From a bacterium (GTDB taxonomy: Bacteria > Actinomycetota > Coriobacteriia > Coriobacteriales > CADBOM01): a stretch of 40,988 nt of DNA. The notes under the pieces were generated by a model that did no database searches, was not told the DNA's origin, and was given only the letters and a program-made list of their open reading frames with translations. Position numbers and translations under genes: made by a program. Every line of letters starts with the position of its first letter. The first letter of the stretch is position 1. Positions 26,437 through 33,376 of the stretch are shown one piece after another. The stretch is from assembly GCA_024698685.1 (NCBI GenBank), contig JAILQZ010000067.1, forward strand, positions 73,787 to 114,774, in the 5' to 3' direction.

Positions 26437-26880
26437 CTACGAGAGCATGGATTGCAGCTTCTTTGCGGCCGATGCCTTGTCGAAGTTGCCGCCCGTGCGA
26501 GCGTTGATGGCGCCCATCACCTTCCCCATGTCCTTCTTTGTGGTTGCGCCCAACTCGGCTACAACCTCTCCGATGAGCCGTTCGAGAGCCTCTCCGGCTA
26601 GCTGCTCAGGCAGGAGCGATTCGAGAATGTCGACTTGCGACGAAAGCAGAGCGGTGCGCTCCTCGTCGTTTGCAGCCGCAATCGACGCATCCAAGGTCTC
26701 CTTGGTTTGCTTGAGCACCCTCTTGATCATCGCGTCGACATCAGCCTCGGAAACATCGCGCCTCTCGTTGACTTCGATGTTCTTGAGCTCGCCGTTTACT
26801 TGTCGAAGGATCGAAAGCCGGGGCTTATCCTTCGCCTTCATCGCAGATTTGATCTCTTCGAGAAGAGCTTCCTTCAGCAT
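26437..26880 (-). CDS. yqeY: GatB/YqeY domain protein
   Basis: A 147-residue protein equal to the C-terminal tRNA-binding domain of GatB standing alone (YqeY). Motifs: MKAKDKPRLSILRQVNGELKNIEV at the N-terminus, QLAGEALERLIGEVVAELGATTKKDMGKVMGAI in the second helical domain, the usual two-part arrangement. The function of YqeY proteins is not established; a role in tRNA handling or amidotransfer is supposed. Its ATG follows the stop codon of purE with no bases between, and the ribosome site (GAGGAGG) lies in the end of purE, so translation is coupled to purE. Confidence 0.93.
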   Translation of the reverse strand: MLKEALLEEIKSAMKAKDKPRLSILRQVNGELKNIEVNERRDVSEADVDAMIKRVLKQTKETLDASIAAANDEERTALLSSQVDILESLLPEQLAGEALERLIGEVVAELGATTKKDMGKVMGAINARTGGNFDKASAAKKLQSMLS

Positions 26881-27339
26881 CTACTGTGCCAGCCTCCTCT
26901 TGTAATGGACGATCTTGCGCCTGTACTCATCGTCTCCCACTGCGAGGATCTGAACTGCGAGGATAGCTGCGTTCTTGGCTCCATTGATAGCGACGGTTGC
27001 AACCGGCACTCCCCTGGGCATCTGGACTATTGAGAGCAGGGAGTCAAGGCCGCCAAGATCGTTGGTCTGGATCGGCACGCCGATTACCGGCAGAGGCGTG
27101 TAAGAGGCTACTACACCAGGGAGGTGAGCAGCCTTGCCGGCAGCGGCGATGATAACCAGCATGCCGCGCTCGGCAGCGCTCTTGGCCCATTCGTGCACCT
27201 TGTCGGGGCAGCGATGCGCTGATGCCACGATGAGCTCGTAATCGATCTCGAACTCATCGAGCATGTCGGTGCATGCCGTCATGACGCCTTGGTCCGACTG
27301 GGACCCGACGATGATTCCAACCAGCGGGCTATCGTTCAT
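26881..27339 (-). CDS. purE: N5-carboxyaminoimidazole ribonucleotide mutase
   Basis: A 152-residue enzyme of purine synthesis that shifts the carboxyl group of N5-CAIR to CAIR. Class I PurE signatures: [13 protein letters not shown] at the N-terminus (GSxSD), [15 protein letters not shown] (catalytic His), [16 protein letters not shown], and [26 protein letters not shown]. The SAHR and AAGxAAHLPG loops are intact, so it should be active. In other bacteria purE is commonly followed by purK; here yqeY follows and no purK is in the window. A hairpin lies 20 bases upstream of the start, directly before the ribosome site AAAGGAG. Confidence 0.96.
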   Translation of the reverse strand: MNDSPLVGIIVGSQSDQGVMTACTDMLDEFEIDYELIVASAHRCPDKVHEWAKSAAERGMLVIIAAAGKAAHLPGVVASYTPLPVIGVPIQTNDLGGLDSLLSIVQMPRGVPVATVAINGAKNAAILAVQILAVGDDEYRRKIVHYKRRLAQ

Positions 27340-27358
27340 GCCAAACTCCTTTCAAGGT

Positions 27359-27379
27359 TGCCAGCTTGGAGAGCTGGCA
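27359..27379 (-). promoter_or_regulatory. Leader hairpin upstream of purE
   Basis: TGCCAGCT pairs with AGCTGGCA (8 base pairs, 5-base loop) in the purE leader, ending 20 bases before the ATG and close to the ribosome site. A role in message stability or translation control is possible; no U-tract follows, so it is not an intrinsic terminator. Confidence 0.45.
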
Positions 27380-27464
27380 CTTATGGCATACGCAGCGCGT
27401 CTCTTCCGCGCATTGTCTATATATGTGTGCCTTCTGACGTTTTCGCCCCCTATGATGTGGGCAT

Positions 27465-27488
27465 ATGGCATCATCATGATGATACCAT
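27465..27488. promoter_or_regulatory. 24-base palindrome between purE and metX
   Basis: A perfect core ATCATCATGATGAT (27470-27483) is flanked by ATGG and CCAT, giving a 24-base palindrome with one mismatched pair. It is centred about 73 bases before the metX ATG and 137 bases before the purE ATG, the position of an operator for one or both divergent genes. The binding protein is unknown. Confidence 0.55.
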
Positions 27489-27549
27489 GTTAGCCTGAAT
27501 GTGTAGCAAGCATTCCAGAAGATTTCACCAATAGTTAATTGGGAGTGCG

Positions 27550-28716
27550 ATGGCGAAAGAGATCGTGATAACGCCTGAGATCGAGGCATACCGAAGAGAG
27601 GTTGCCGAGATACCCTATGTCAGCTCGAAGCTTACACTCGACAAGCCCATCGAGCTGTCTTCGGGCGACGTCCTGGATGGGGTCGAGATAGCCTACGACA
27701 CCTGGGGGACGCTCAACGACGACAAGAGCAACGTGATCCTGATCGAACACGCGCTCTCGGGCAATTCGCATGTCGCAGATGCCTACAGGAAGGGGCGATT
27801 CGCAGAGGGCTGGTGGAACAGGATGGTCGGCCCTGGCAAGGCCATCGACACTCGCAAGCATTATGTGATCTGCACCAACGTCATCGGAGGATGCTCTGGC
27901 TCGACTGGCCCCTCCTCCATCATCCCCGGCACAGATCGTTGCTACGCGATGGACTTTCCGGTTCTGCTCGTCAAGGACATGGTGGATGCGCAGAAGGCGT
28001 TCCTCGACCAGCTCGGCATCGAGAGGATCGAGGCGGTGGTCGGAGGATCTCTTGGTGGAATGCAGGCGCTCGTCTGGGCCAAGCGCTACCCCGACATGGT
28101 GGAGAGGTGCATCGCCGTCGCCACGACTTGGAGAACTTCGGCTCAATCGATCGCCTTCGATGAGGTTGGACGCAGAGCCATCATCAACGATCCCAAGTTC
28201 AACGATGGGCATTACACCAAGGAAGATCCGCCAGCCCATGGCCTTGCCATAGCGCGCATGATCGGGCACATCACCTATCTTTGCGACGAATCCATGACGC
28301 GCAAGTTCGGCCGCACCCTCATAGGCGACAACATCGACTTCACCATGAAGAAGGATTTCCAGGTAGAGAGCTATCTCGAGCACCAGGGCTACAAGTTCGT
28401 GGAGCGCTTCGATGCAAACACCTATCTGTACATCACGAGGGCCATCGACTACTTCTCGCTCAGCCATTCGCTTGAGGGTGTCACCAAGCGCTTCAAGGGC
28501 ACTAAGACGAAATTCCTGCTACTCTCCTACTCCACCGACTGGCTCTTCACCACCAGCCAGATGCGCGAGCTCTCAGATGCGCTCGTTCGCGCCGGTGCGC
28601 ACGTGACATTCGCTGAACTCACCTATCCGTTCGGCCACGACTCATTCCTACTGGAGGAGGATGTCCAGGCAAGGTACTTCAAGGCTTTCCTGGAAGGAGG
28701 CGAAGATGACCGATAG
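27550..28716 (+). CDS. metX: Homoserine O-acetyltransferase (MetX family)
   Basis: A 388-residue alpha/beta-hydrolase-fold enzyme that acylates homoserine, probably from acetyl-CoA, opening the methionine branch. Landmarks: LIEHALSGNSHVAD, GWWNRMVGPGKAIDT, CTNVIGGCSGSTGP, the nucleophile elbow VGGSLGGMQALVW (Ser), the aspartate in SYSTDWLF and the histidine in YPFGHDSFLLE. Acetyl versus succinyl donor cannot be told from sequence alone by eye. The ATG has GGGAG upstream. The last 11 bases overlap metW, forming the well-known metXW pair. Confidence 0.94.
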   Translation: MAKEIVITPEIEAYRREVAEIPYVSSKLTLDKPIELSSGDVLDGVEIAYDTWGTLNDDKSNVILIEHALSGNSHVADAYRKGRFAEGWWNRMVGPGKAIDTRKHYVICTNVIGGCSGSTGPSSIIPGTDRCYAMDFPVLLVKDMVDAQKAFLDQLGIERIEAVVGGSLGGMQALVWAKRYPDMVERCIAVATTWRTSAQSIAFDEVGRRAIINDPKFNDGHYTKEDPPAHGLAIARMIGHITYLCDESMTRKFGRTLIGDNIDFTMKKDFQVESYLEHQGYKFVERFDANTYLYITRAIDYFSLSHSLEGVTKRFKGTKTKFLLLSYSTDWLFTTSQMRELSDALVRAGAHVTFAELTYPFGHDSFLLEEDVQARYFKAFLEGGEDDR

Positions 28717-29368
28717 CGAGCTTGCAGCAAGCCGTTCGCTCCTAGAGCGCGCCGGAATCGAGATGAACTCCAGGCCCGATCTCATCTTCATCTCCGAGCA
28801 GGTGCCCGAAGGAGCCTCAGTCCTCGACCTTGGTTGCGGAGACGGACTGCTGCTCCAGTGGCTGCATGACACAAAGGACTGCAGCGTATTCGGCGTCGAG
28901 ATCGACGAGGATGAGGTGATCGAGACCATCGGCCGCGGAATTCCGGTTCTGTGCCACGACCTCGACGAAGGGCTCGAGATGTTCGAGGACTCCTCCTACG
29001 ACATAGTCGTCCTCTCGTCCACGCTGATGCAGGTCAAGAGCCCAGGCAAGCTGATGGATGAGATGCTACGCATCGGCAAGACAATCATCGTCACCTATCC
29101 GAACTTCGCCTATTGGAAGATCCGATGCTATCTTCTGCTGCGCGGAAGGATGCCCGTCGGCTCCACGATTCCATACACATGGCATCAGACGCCGAACATC
29201 CACCACACCACGTTGAAGGACTTCAGGGACTTCACCGAGGAGTTCGGTGCTTCGATACTGAGCGAATCCTATCTCAAGCACGATTCTAACGGCGTGCTGA
29301 AGGAGGTCTCCTTCGCTCCCAACATGCGCGCCGAGACCGTCATAACGGTCATAAAGAGCAATCGCTAG
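28706..29368 (+). CDS. metW: Methionine biosynthesis protein MetW
   Basis: A 220-residue protein of the SAM-methyltransferase fold that accompanies MetX in many bacteria and supports its activity. It shows VLDLGCGDGLLLQWL (SAM-loop-like motif), GVEIDEDEV, HDLDEGLEMFEDSSYDIVVL, and the family-specific GRMPVGSTIPYTWHQTPNIHHTTLKDF. The start at 28706 overlaps the metX stop by 11 bases and has GGAGG upstream (in GGAGGCGAAG). No methyl acceptor is known for this family. No terminator is obvious in the 63 bases after it. Confidence 0.94.
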   Translation: MTDSELAASRSLLERAGIEMNSRPDLIFISEQVPEGASVLDLGCGDGLLLQWLHDTKDCSVFGVEIDEDEVIETIGRGIPVLCHDLDEGLEMFEDSSYDIVVLSSTLMQVKSPGKLMDEMLRIGKTIIVTYPNFAYWKIRCYLLLRGRMPVGSTIPYTWHQTPNIHHTTLKDFRDFTEEFGASILSESYLKHDSNGVLKEVSFAPNMRAETVITVIKSNR

Positions 29369-29431
29369 TACAGAGCAATAGATCGGGCAAATAGGGCCTC
29401 AGAGGCGATCCTGTGCGGTCTGGGCGATATT

Positions 29432-30736
29432 TCAGCGCGGACATCCAGCTCCGAAAAGAAGCTCGCGCTCTTCCTCAGGCAAAGCAGCGCGCGCAGCATC
29501 GCGGATGCTGTTGACGCCGATGAAGAACTCACGCATCATCGCGACGATGAGGTAGCGGCCCTTGGCGGTCAGCGTTATCTGATGCTCGTCATCTACGTCG
29601 AAAGCGCCCACCGCCTTCATGTACGCGTATTCGGCGGGAATTCCCCGCTCGACACTGCAGCCGAAGTCAGCCTTGAAACCGTCCTTATCCAAGCGCATGC
29701 CGAAGAGCTGCATCATGAACCTGTAGCGCATGCGATCGCGCTTGGAGAACTTGCGCGAGCCCATTACCGAAAGCGCACCGGAACCTATGCGCTCGCCATA
29801 TTCTCGTAGCGAGAATGTGTTGATGAAGAGTCTCCCGTCGAGGTATGTGATGCCTCCGGAGCCGATAGCCGGATACTCCTCGTAATCGACGATGTACTCG
29901 TCGATCATCTCGTTGCGTTTGGCATTGAAGGTCCAAGCGCTGCTGTGCGTGAATGCGGGATTCTCCCCTCCGCTGAGCACTTCGCCGATGATACGGTAGT
30001 AGCGTTCCTCGCGAGAATAGTCGACCTCCCCTACCGTCCGCTTCAGACTGGCTGCAACCGAGGGCGATGCCATCAGCGGATAGAAGGTCACCTGCGTGGC
30101 ACCGGTTTTGGCCACGGACTTCAGATCCTCGAAGAGCATGTCCTCCGTCTGGGACGGGAAGTTGAAGATCATGTCGACATTCAGGCTATCGAATAGCCCC
30201 TGGACTGATTGCAGCCTCTCGATGATCTCCTCGGATGAGCCGTACTTGTCGTAGCGGTCCATCTGCTTGAGAAGCCCGTTATCGAAGCTCTGAACTCCAA
30301 CGCTGAGGCGCTGTACTCGGCCAACGAGGTCCTTGAGAACCTCGGGAACAAGGTGGTTGGGGTTAGTTTCGCTTGAAACGTCCTTCACGCCGAAGAGCTG
30401 TTCTGCAAGATCGAGAGAACGTACAAGCTCCTCCATCAGGATCGTGGGCGTTCCGCCCCCTACGTAGACAGTTTCGAACGTGAATCCCCTGTCAGCCAAC
30501 ATGCGCATCTCCTCACGCATCCTTGAGAAGTAGCTGCGCGCGGCATCCTCGGCGTACGGGAAGCGGTTGAACGAGCAATAGGGGCAGAGGCGCTCGCAGA
30601 AAGGCACATGCATGTAGAGCATGTAGCGTTGGCCGGGAATCGGTGCGGGGTAGTCGGAGCCATCGCTGGGACTGAACCTCAGCGTGGTCTTGTTCATGGT
30701 TCTGACAACCTTCGAGAGCAGTCGCTCCTCTAGCAT
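29432..30736 (-). CDS. HemN/HemW-family radical SAM protein
   Basis: A 434-residue radical SAM enzyme. The cluster motif is YMHVPFCERLCPYCSFNRFPY (C-x3-C-x2-C with Tyr-x-x-F context typical of the coproporphyrinogen dehydrogenase family). Next comes VYVGGGTPTI (SAM-binding GGGTP), then SSETNPNHL, RLSVGVQSFDNGLLKQMDRYD and DMIFNFPSQTEDM, all hallmarks of the HemN/HemW/ChuW group. The second half differs from both HemN and HemW: the usual HemW tail with its EEF-type helix is replaced by a domain with NTFSLREYGERIGSGA and FMMQLFGMRLD. It may be a heme chaperone, an anaerobic heme-degrading or porphyrin-acting enzyme. Start: ATG 30736 with GAAGGGA five bases upstream. Convergent with metW, divergent from the HAD gene. 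Confidence 0.85.
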   Translation of the reverse strand: MLEERLLSKVVRTMNKTTLRFSPSDGSDYPAPIPGQRYMLYMHVPFCERLCPYCSFNRFPYAEDAARSYFSRMREEMRMLADRGFTFETVYVGGGTPTILMEELVRSLDLAEQLFGVKDVSSETNPNHLVPEVLKDLVGRVQRLSVGVQSFDNGLLKQMDRYDKYGSSEEIIERLQSVQGLFDSLNVDMIFNFPSQTEDMLFEDLKSVAKTGATQVTFYPLMASPSVAASLKRTVGEVDYSREERYYRIIGEVLSGGENPAFTHSSAWTFNAKRNEMIDEYIVDYEEYPAIGSGGITYLDGRLFINTFSLREYGERIGSGALSVMGSRKFSKRDRMRYRFMMQLFGMRLDKDGFKADFGCSVERGIPAEYAYMKAVGAFDVDDEHQITLTAKGRYLIVAMMREFFIGVNSIRDAARAALPEEERELLFGAGCPR

Positions 30737-30810
30737 GTCCGTCCCTTCGAATGTCTTGCCATCACCTCGATTATACAACGGCGATGCTATGCGAACGATG
30801 CAGCAGATGG

Positions 30811-30827
30811 TCGAGTGCTATACTCGA
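30811..30827 (+). promoter_or_regulatory. Inverted repeat over a putative -10 box of the HAD gene
   Basis: TCGAGT-N5-ACTCGA at 30811-30827 overlaps TATACT (30819-30824), a possible -10 box about 35 bases before the HAD ATG. The -35 region is poor, as often in regulated promoters. Confidence 0.4.
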
Positions 30828-30860
30828 ATGCGTTTTGGATTGCGAACGATTGGATGCACG

Positions 30861-31751
30861 ATGGAAAGCAAGATCTTGAGCTTAGACAGCGATGCCGCGT
30901 TTGAAGCCCTCTCGAAGATCAAGGTCATCTACACCGACCTCGATGGAACCCTGTTCGCCCCTGGCGGTAGGCTGCTGGTAGACTACAGCGGCAAGCCATC
31001 GTTCGCTACAGCCGAGGCCATCGTCAAGCTGCAGCAGATTGGCATTAGAATCGTCATCATCACCGGCAGAAGCAGAAACCAGGGCAACGAAATCATCAAG
31101 ATACTCAATGCCGACTGCTTCATCGGGGAAATGGGAACAACAAAGCAGAAAGACCAGAATAGACCGCACGAAATCGTATACGATACGGGCGATTACGAAT
31201 GGGATAGCGAGCGCTTTGCGACACCTCACGATGCCATTGAAGCAAGCGGTGCCATCGATGCGCTTCTTGAGCGCTATCCGGGCAAGATAGAGCCCAATCT
31301 GCCATGGAGCCTAGGCCGCGACGTAACCGTTTCCCTGCGCGGATGCATAGATATGGAGGATGCACGCACGTTCCTCAAGGAGCGCGGATTCGCGCTCGAT
31401 ATCCTCGACAACGGCGCTATGACCAACGTCAAGCACACCCTTGTCGATTGCGAGACAGTCAACGGATTCCACATCGTTCCGGCGAATACCTCGAAGGCCC
31501 TCGGAGTTATGCGCGACATGGCGCAACACGGATACTCACCAGATGAGGTGGTTTCCATCGGCGATGGCTATTCGGATGTGATGATGGGTGACTATACCGG
31601 CAGCTTCGTGCTCATGTCAAATGGCGCTGACAGGCCGCGCAACGTCGAGTGCGCAGAGCAGCTGTCCTGCAACGTCTTCAAGACTACGAGAAGGTGCTGC
31701 GATGGCTGGGTCGAGTTCGCAAACGCGATTCTGTCAGCCAGGCAGGCTTGA
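30861..31751 (+). CDS. HAD-superfamily hydrolase, Cof-type (class IIB)
   Basis: A 296-residue phosphatase-like protein. Motif I is VIYTDLDGTLFA (nucleophile Asp near residue 25), motif II IVIITGRSRNQG, and motif IV SIGDGYSDVMMG (metal-binding Asp), in the Cof order with a cap between. The catalytic lysine of motif III is in TSKALGVMRDM. Substrates of Cof-type proteins are sugar phosphates and similar small phosphoesters; none can be named here. The start at 30861 is followed by MESKILSLDSDAAF; in-frame ATGs upstream (for example 30828) cannot be excluded because the ribosome site is weak. It ends 49 bases before a strong terminator, back to back with a tRNA. Confidence 0.9.
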   Translation: MESKILSLDSDAAFEALSKIKVIYTDLDGTLFAPGGRLLVDYSGKPSFATAEAIVKLQQIGIRIVIITGRSRNQGNEIIKILNADCFIGEMGTTKQKDQNRPHEIVYDTGDYEWDSERFATPHDAIEASGAIDALLERYPGKIEPNLPWSLGRDVTVSLRGCIDMEDARTFLKERGFALDILDNGAMTNVKHTLVDCETVNGFHIVPANTSKALGVMRDMAQHGYSPDEVVSIGDGYSDVMMGDYTGSFVLMSNGADRPRNVECAEQLSCNVFKTTRRCCDGWVEFANAILSARQA

Positions 31752-31800
31752 CAATGCTTTGGATGTGCGGGTTCGAGTTTCGTTGCTGTATGGAATTAGA

Positions 31801-31830
31801 AAGGCACCCGAATCGGGTGCCTTGACTTTT
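31801..31830. terminator. Terminator between the HAD gene and the tRNA
   Basis: AAGGCACCCG pairs with CGGGTGCCTT (10 base pairs, 3-base loop AAT), followed by GACTTTTT on the + strand for the HAD gene. On the - strand it directly follows the tRNA (TCTAATT after the stem), so it may end both. Confidence 0.85.
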
Positions 31831-31905
31831 TGGAGCGGGCAACGGGACTCGAACCCGCGAATGGTAGCTTGGGAAGCTACTGCCTTACCACTTGGCTATG
31901 CCCGC
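31831..31905 (-). tRNA. tRNA-Gly (anticodon CCC)
   Basis: On the - strand the acceptor GCGGGCA pairs with TGCCCGC, followed by discriminator T and an encoded CCA (31833-31831). The D arm contains AGCCAAGTGGTAAGGC, the anticodon arm is GTAGC-TTCCCAA-GCTAC with anticodon CCC, and the T arm holds GGTTCGAGTCC. All stems are intact, so it is functional. It reads GGG glycine codons. Confidence 0.96.
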
Positions 31906-31984
31906 CTGTTGAGACACATAGATTCTAGCATATGAGCCAAACCGTCTAGAGAGGCTTTTCGGCTATGGCTGCTGTGCTGAGGCA

Positions 31985-32659
31985 TCAGAGCCAGATGTTA
32001 TCCAGGATCGTCCTGACGTCATCGACAAGCTGGTATTCGCAGATGAAGAGCACCTCGTCACCTGGAAAGATGAAGGTGTCGCCGCTGATGATCTCGAGAT
32101 GCTCGCCGCGCTTGATTGCGATGAGCAGGCTTCCCTTAGGGAGCTTGATATCCCTGACGCGCCGAGCCATGGAAGGATCATCGGTGGTGAGCGGAATGCG
32201 CAGGCTCAGCATGTCAACGTTGTTGCTCCTAAACGTAGTGATGGTCTGGATCGTACCAGCCATCGCCTCCTCCTCGATCAGCCTCGCGATAACAGTGGTA
32301 GAGGAGACGGATTCGATGCCAACCCTGCGGAAGATGCGCTCGTTCTTCGGATTGTTGACCCTGGCTATGCAGCGTGGCACGTCATTTACCATCTTGGCGA
32401 TCTCGCAAGCAACCAGATTGTCGTCATCCTTGCCCGTGACGGAGGCGAAGATGTCGGCATGGTCGGCGCCGGCATCCATCTGTATGGCAGAGTCGCAACC
32501 ATCGCCATGGATTATCAGAAGCGATGAGGGCAGTTCCTTGGTGAGTCTGAAAACTTCGGCAGAGTCCATCTCGATGATCGCGACGCTATGGCCGCTGTTG
32601 ATCAGCTTAGATGCCAGGAAGCTTCCGACCTTTCCGCCGCCATTGATGATGATGTGCAT
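31985..32659 (-). CDS. TrkA/RCK-type potassium channel regulatory protein (copy 2)
   Basis: A 224-residue cytoplasmic protein with an N-terminal NAD(H)-binding RCK domain (MHIIINGGGKVGSFLASKL, VAIIEMD, IIHGDGCD, DIFASVTGKDDDN) and a C-terminal TrkA_C domain from about residue 140 ending in VLFICEYQLVDDV. Such proteins gate Trk/Ktr potassium transporters on the membrane. It lies 36 bases after a paralogue of the same layout, so the two probably act as a hetero-oligomeric ring. No TrkH/KtrB channel gene is in the window. Its Rossmann loop reads GGGKVG where the usual pattern is GxGxxG, still within the family range. Confidence 0.93.
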   Translation of the reverse strand: MHIIINGGGKVGSFLASKLINSGHSVAIIEMDSAEVFRLTKELPSSLLIIHGDGCDSAIQMDAGADHADIFASVTGKDDDNLVACEIAKMVNDVPRCIARVNNPKNERIFRRVGIESVSSTTVIARLIEEEAMAGTIQTITTFRSNNVDMLSLRIPLTTDDPSMARRVRDIKLPKGSLLIAIKRGEHLEIISGDTFIFPGDEVLFICEYQLVDDVRTILDNIWL

Positions 32660-32695
32660 CGATATACCTGCTATCCGAAGTCGTTTACGCCGATG

Positions 32696-33349
32696 CTATC
32701 GCATGTATCTCTTGAACGAGTCGATCAAGTCGTTGCGCACGCAAGCCATGACCGTGTCGCCGTTATAGAGGATGCTGTCCTTGGTTGGAATCGACGAGGC
32801 GCTTGCATCCTTGCGCTCGAAGGCGATGATGCGGATGTCATGGTCGCGCTCTAGCTCCGACACCTTGATCGTCTTCTTGCGGTCTAGCGTAAGGTTGAGC
32901 GAGAAGCGCAGAACCTCGAATTCGCCGAAAGTGCCGATATGGCTGCCATGGCCGGAGAGCACCTTGGCGAATATCTCATCTGCCACAAGCGAGGTTCCGC
33001 ATGCGAAGTCGATTCCAAGCTGCGAATACGCGGATTCCCTCTCCGGGTTGAAGAGCCTGGCTACGACATGGCGCACTCCGAAGAGCTTGCGCGCCACCTC
33101 GACGACCATGAGGTTTGCGTTGTCGGAACTGGTGACAGCAGCCACAACATCGGAATGGTCGACGCCAGCTTCTGCGAGAACCTGCTCGTCATAGCCGATT
33201 CCCTCGACGAAACGGCCGTTGAAGCCGCTGCCTAGCGCAGAGAAGGCCTTGGCATCCTTGTCGATGACAGTGACGTTGAAGCCATTGTCCGCAAATAGAT
33301 TAGCGAGTTTGGATCCTACCCTGCCGCAACCAACAACGATGATATCCAT
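32696..33349 (-). CDS. TrkA/RCK-type potassium channel regulatory protein (copy 1)
   Basis: A 217-residue RCK protein: MDIIVVGCGRVGSKLANLFAD (GxGxxG), VTVIDKD, FVEGIGYD, VVAAVTSSDNANLMVV and ARLFNPERESAYSQLGI, then a TrkA_C domain from about residue 135 (VLRFSLN, ILYNGDTVMACV). It precedes its paralogue by 36 bases. It begins 27 bases after the stop of the M28-like gene on the same strand, suggesting one transcript for all three. The partner membrane channel is not seen. Confidence 0.93.
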   Translation of the reverse strand: MDIIVVGCGRVGSKLANLFADNGFNVTVIDKDAKAFSALGSGFNGRFVEGIGYDEQVLAEAGVDHSDVVAAVTSSDNANLMVVEVARKLFGVRHVVARLFNPERESAYSQLGIDFACGTSLVADEIFAKVLSGHGSHIGTFGEFEVLRFSLNLTLDRKKTIKVSELERDHDIRIIAFERKDASASSIPTKDSILYNGDTVMACVRNDLIDSFKRYMR

Positions 33350-33376
33350 CGAATGCTTCCAATCTCCGATTCAAGA

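Noticed and set aside
29432-30736. Radical SAM protein considered as activase of the glycyl-radical enzyme
   Set aside because: Its cluster context and GGGTP/QSFD motifs are those of HemN/HemW; glycyl-radical activases are shorter and differ, and it lies 16 kb away.
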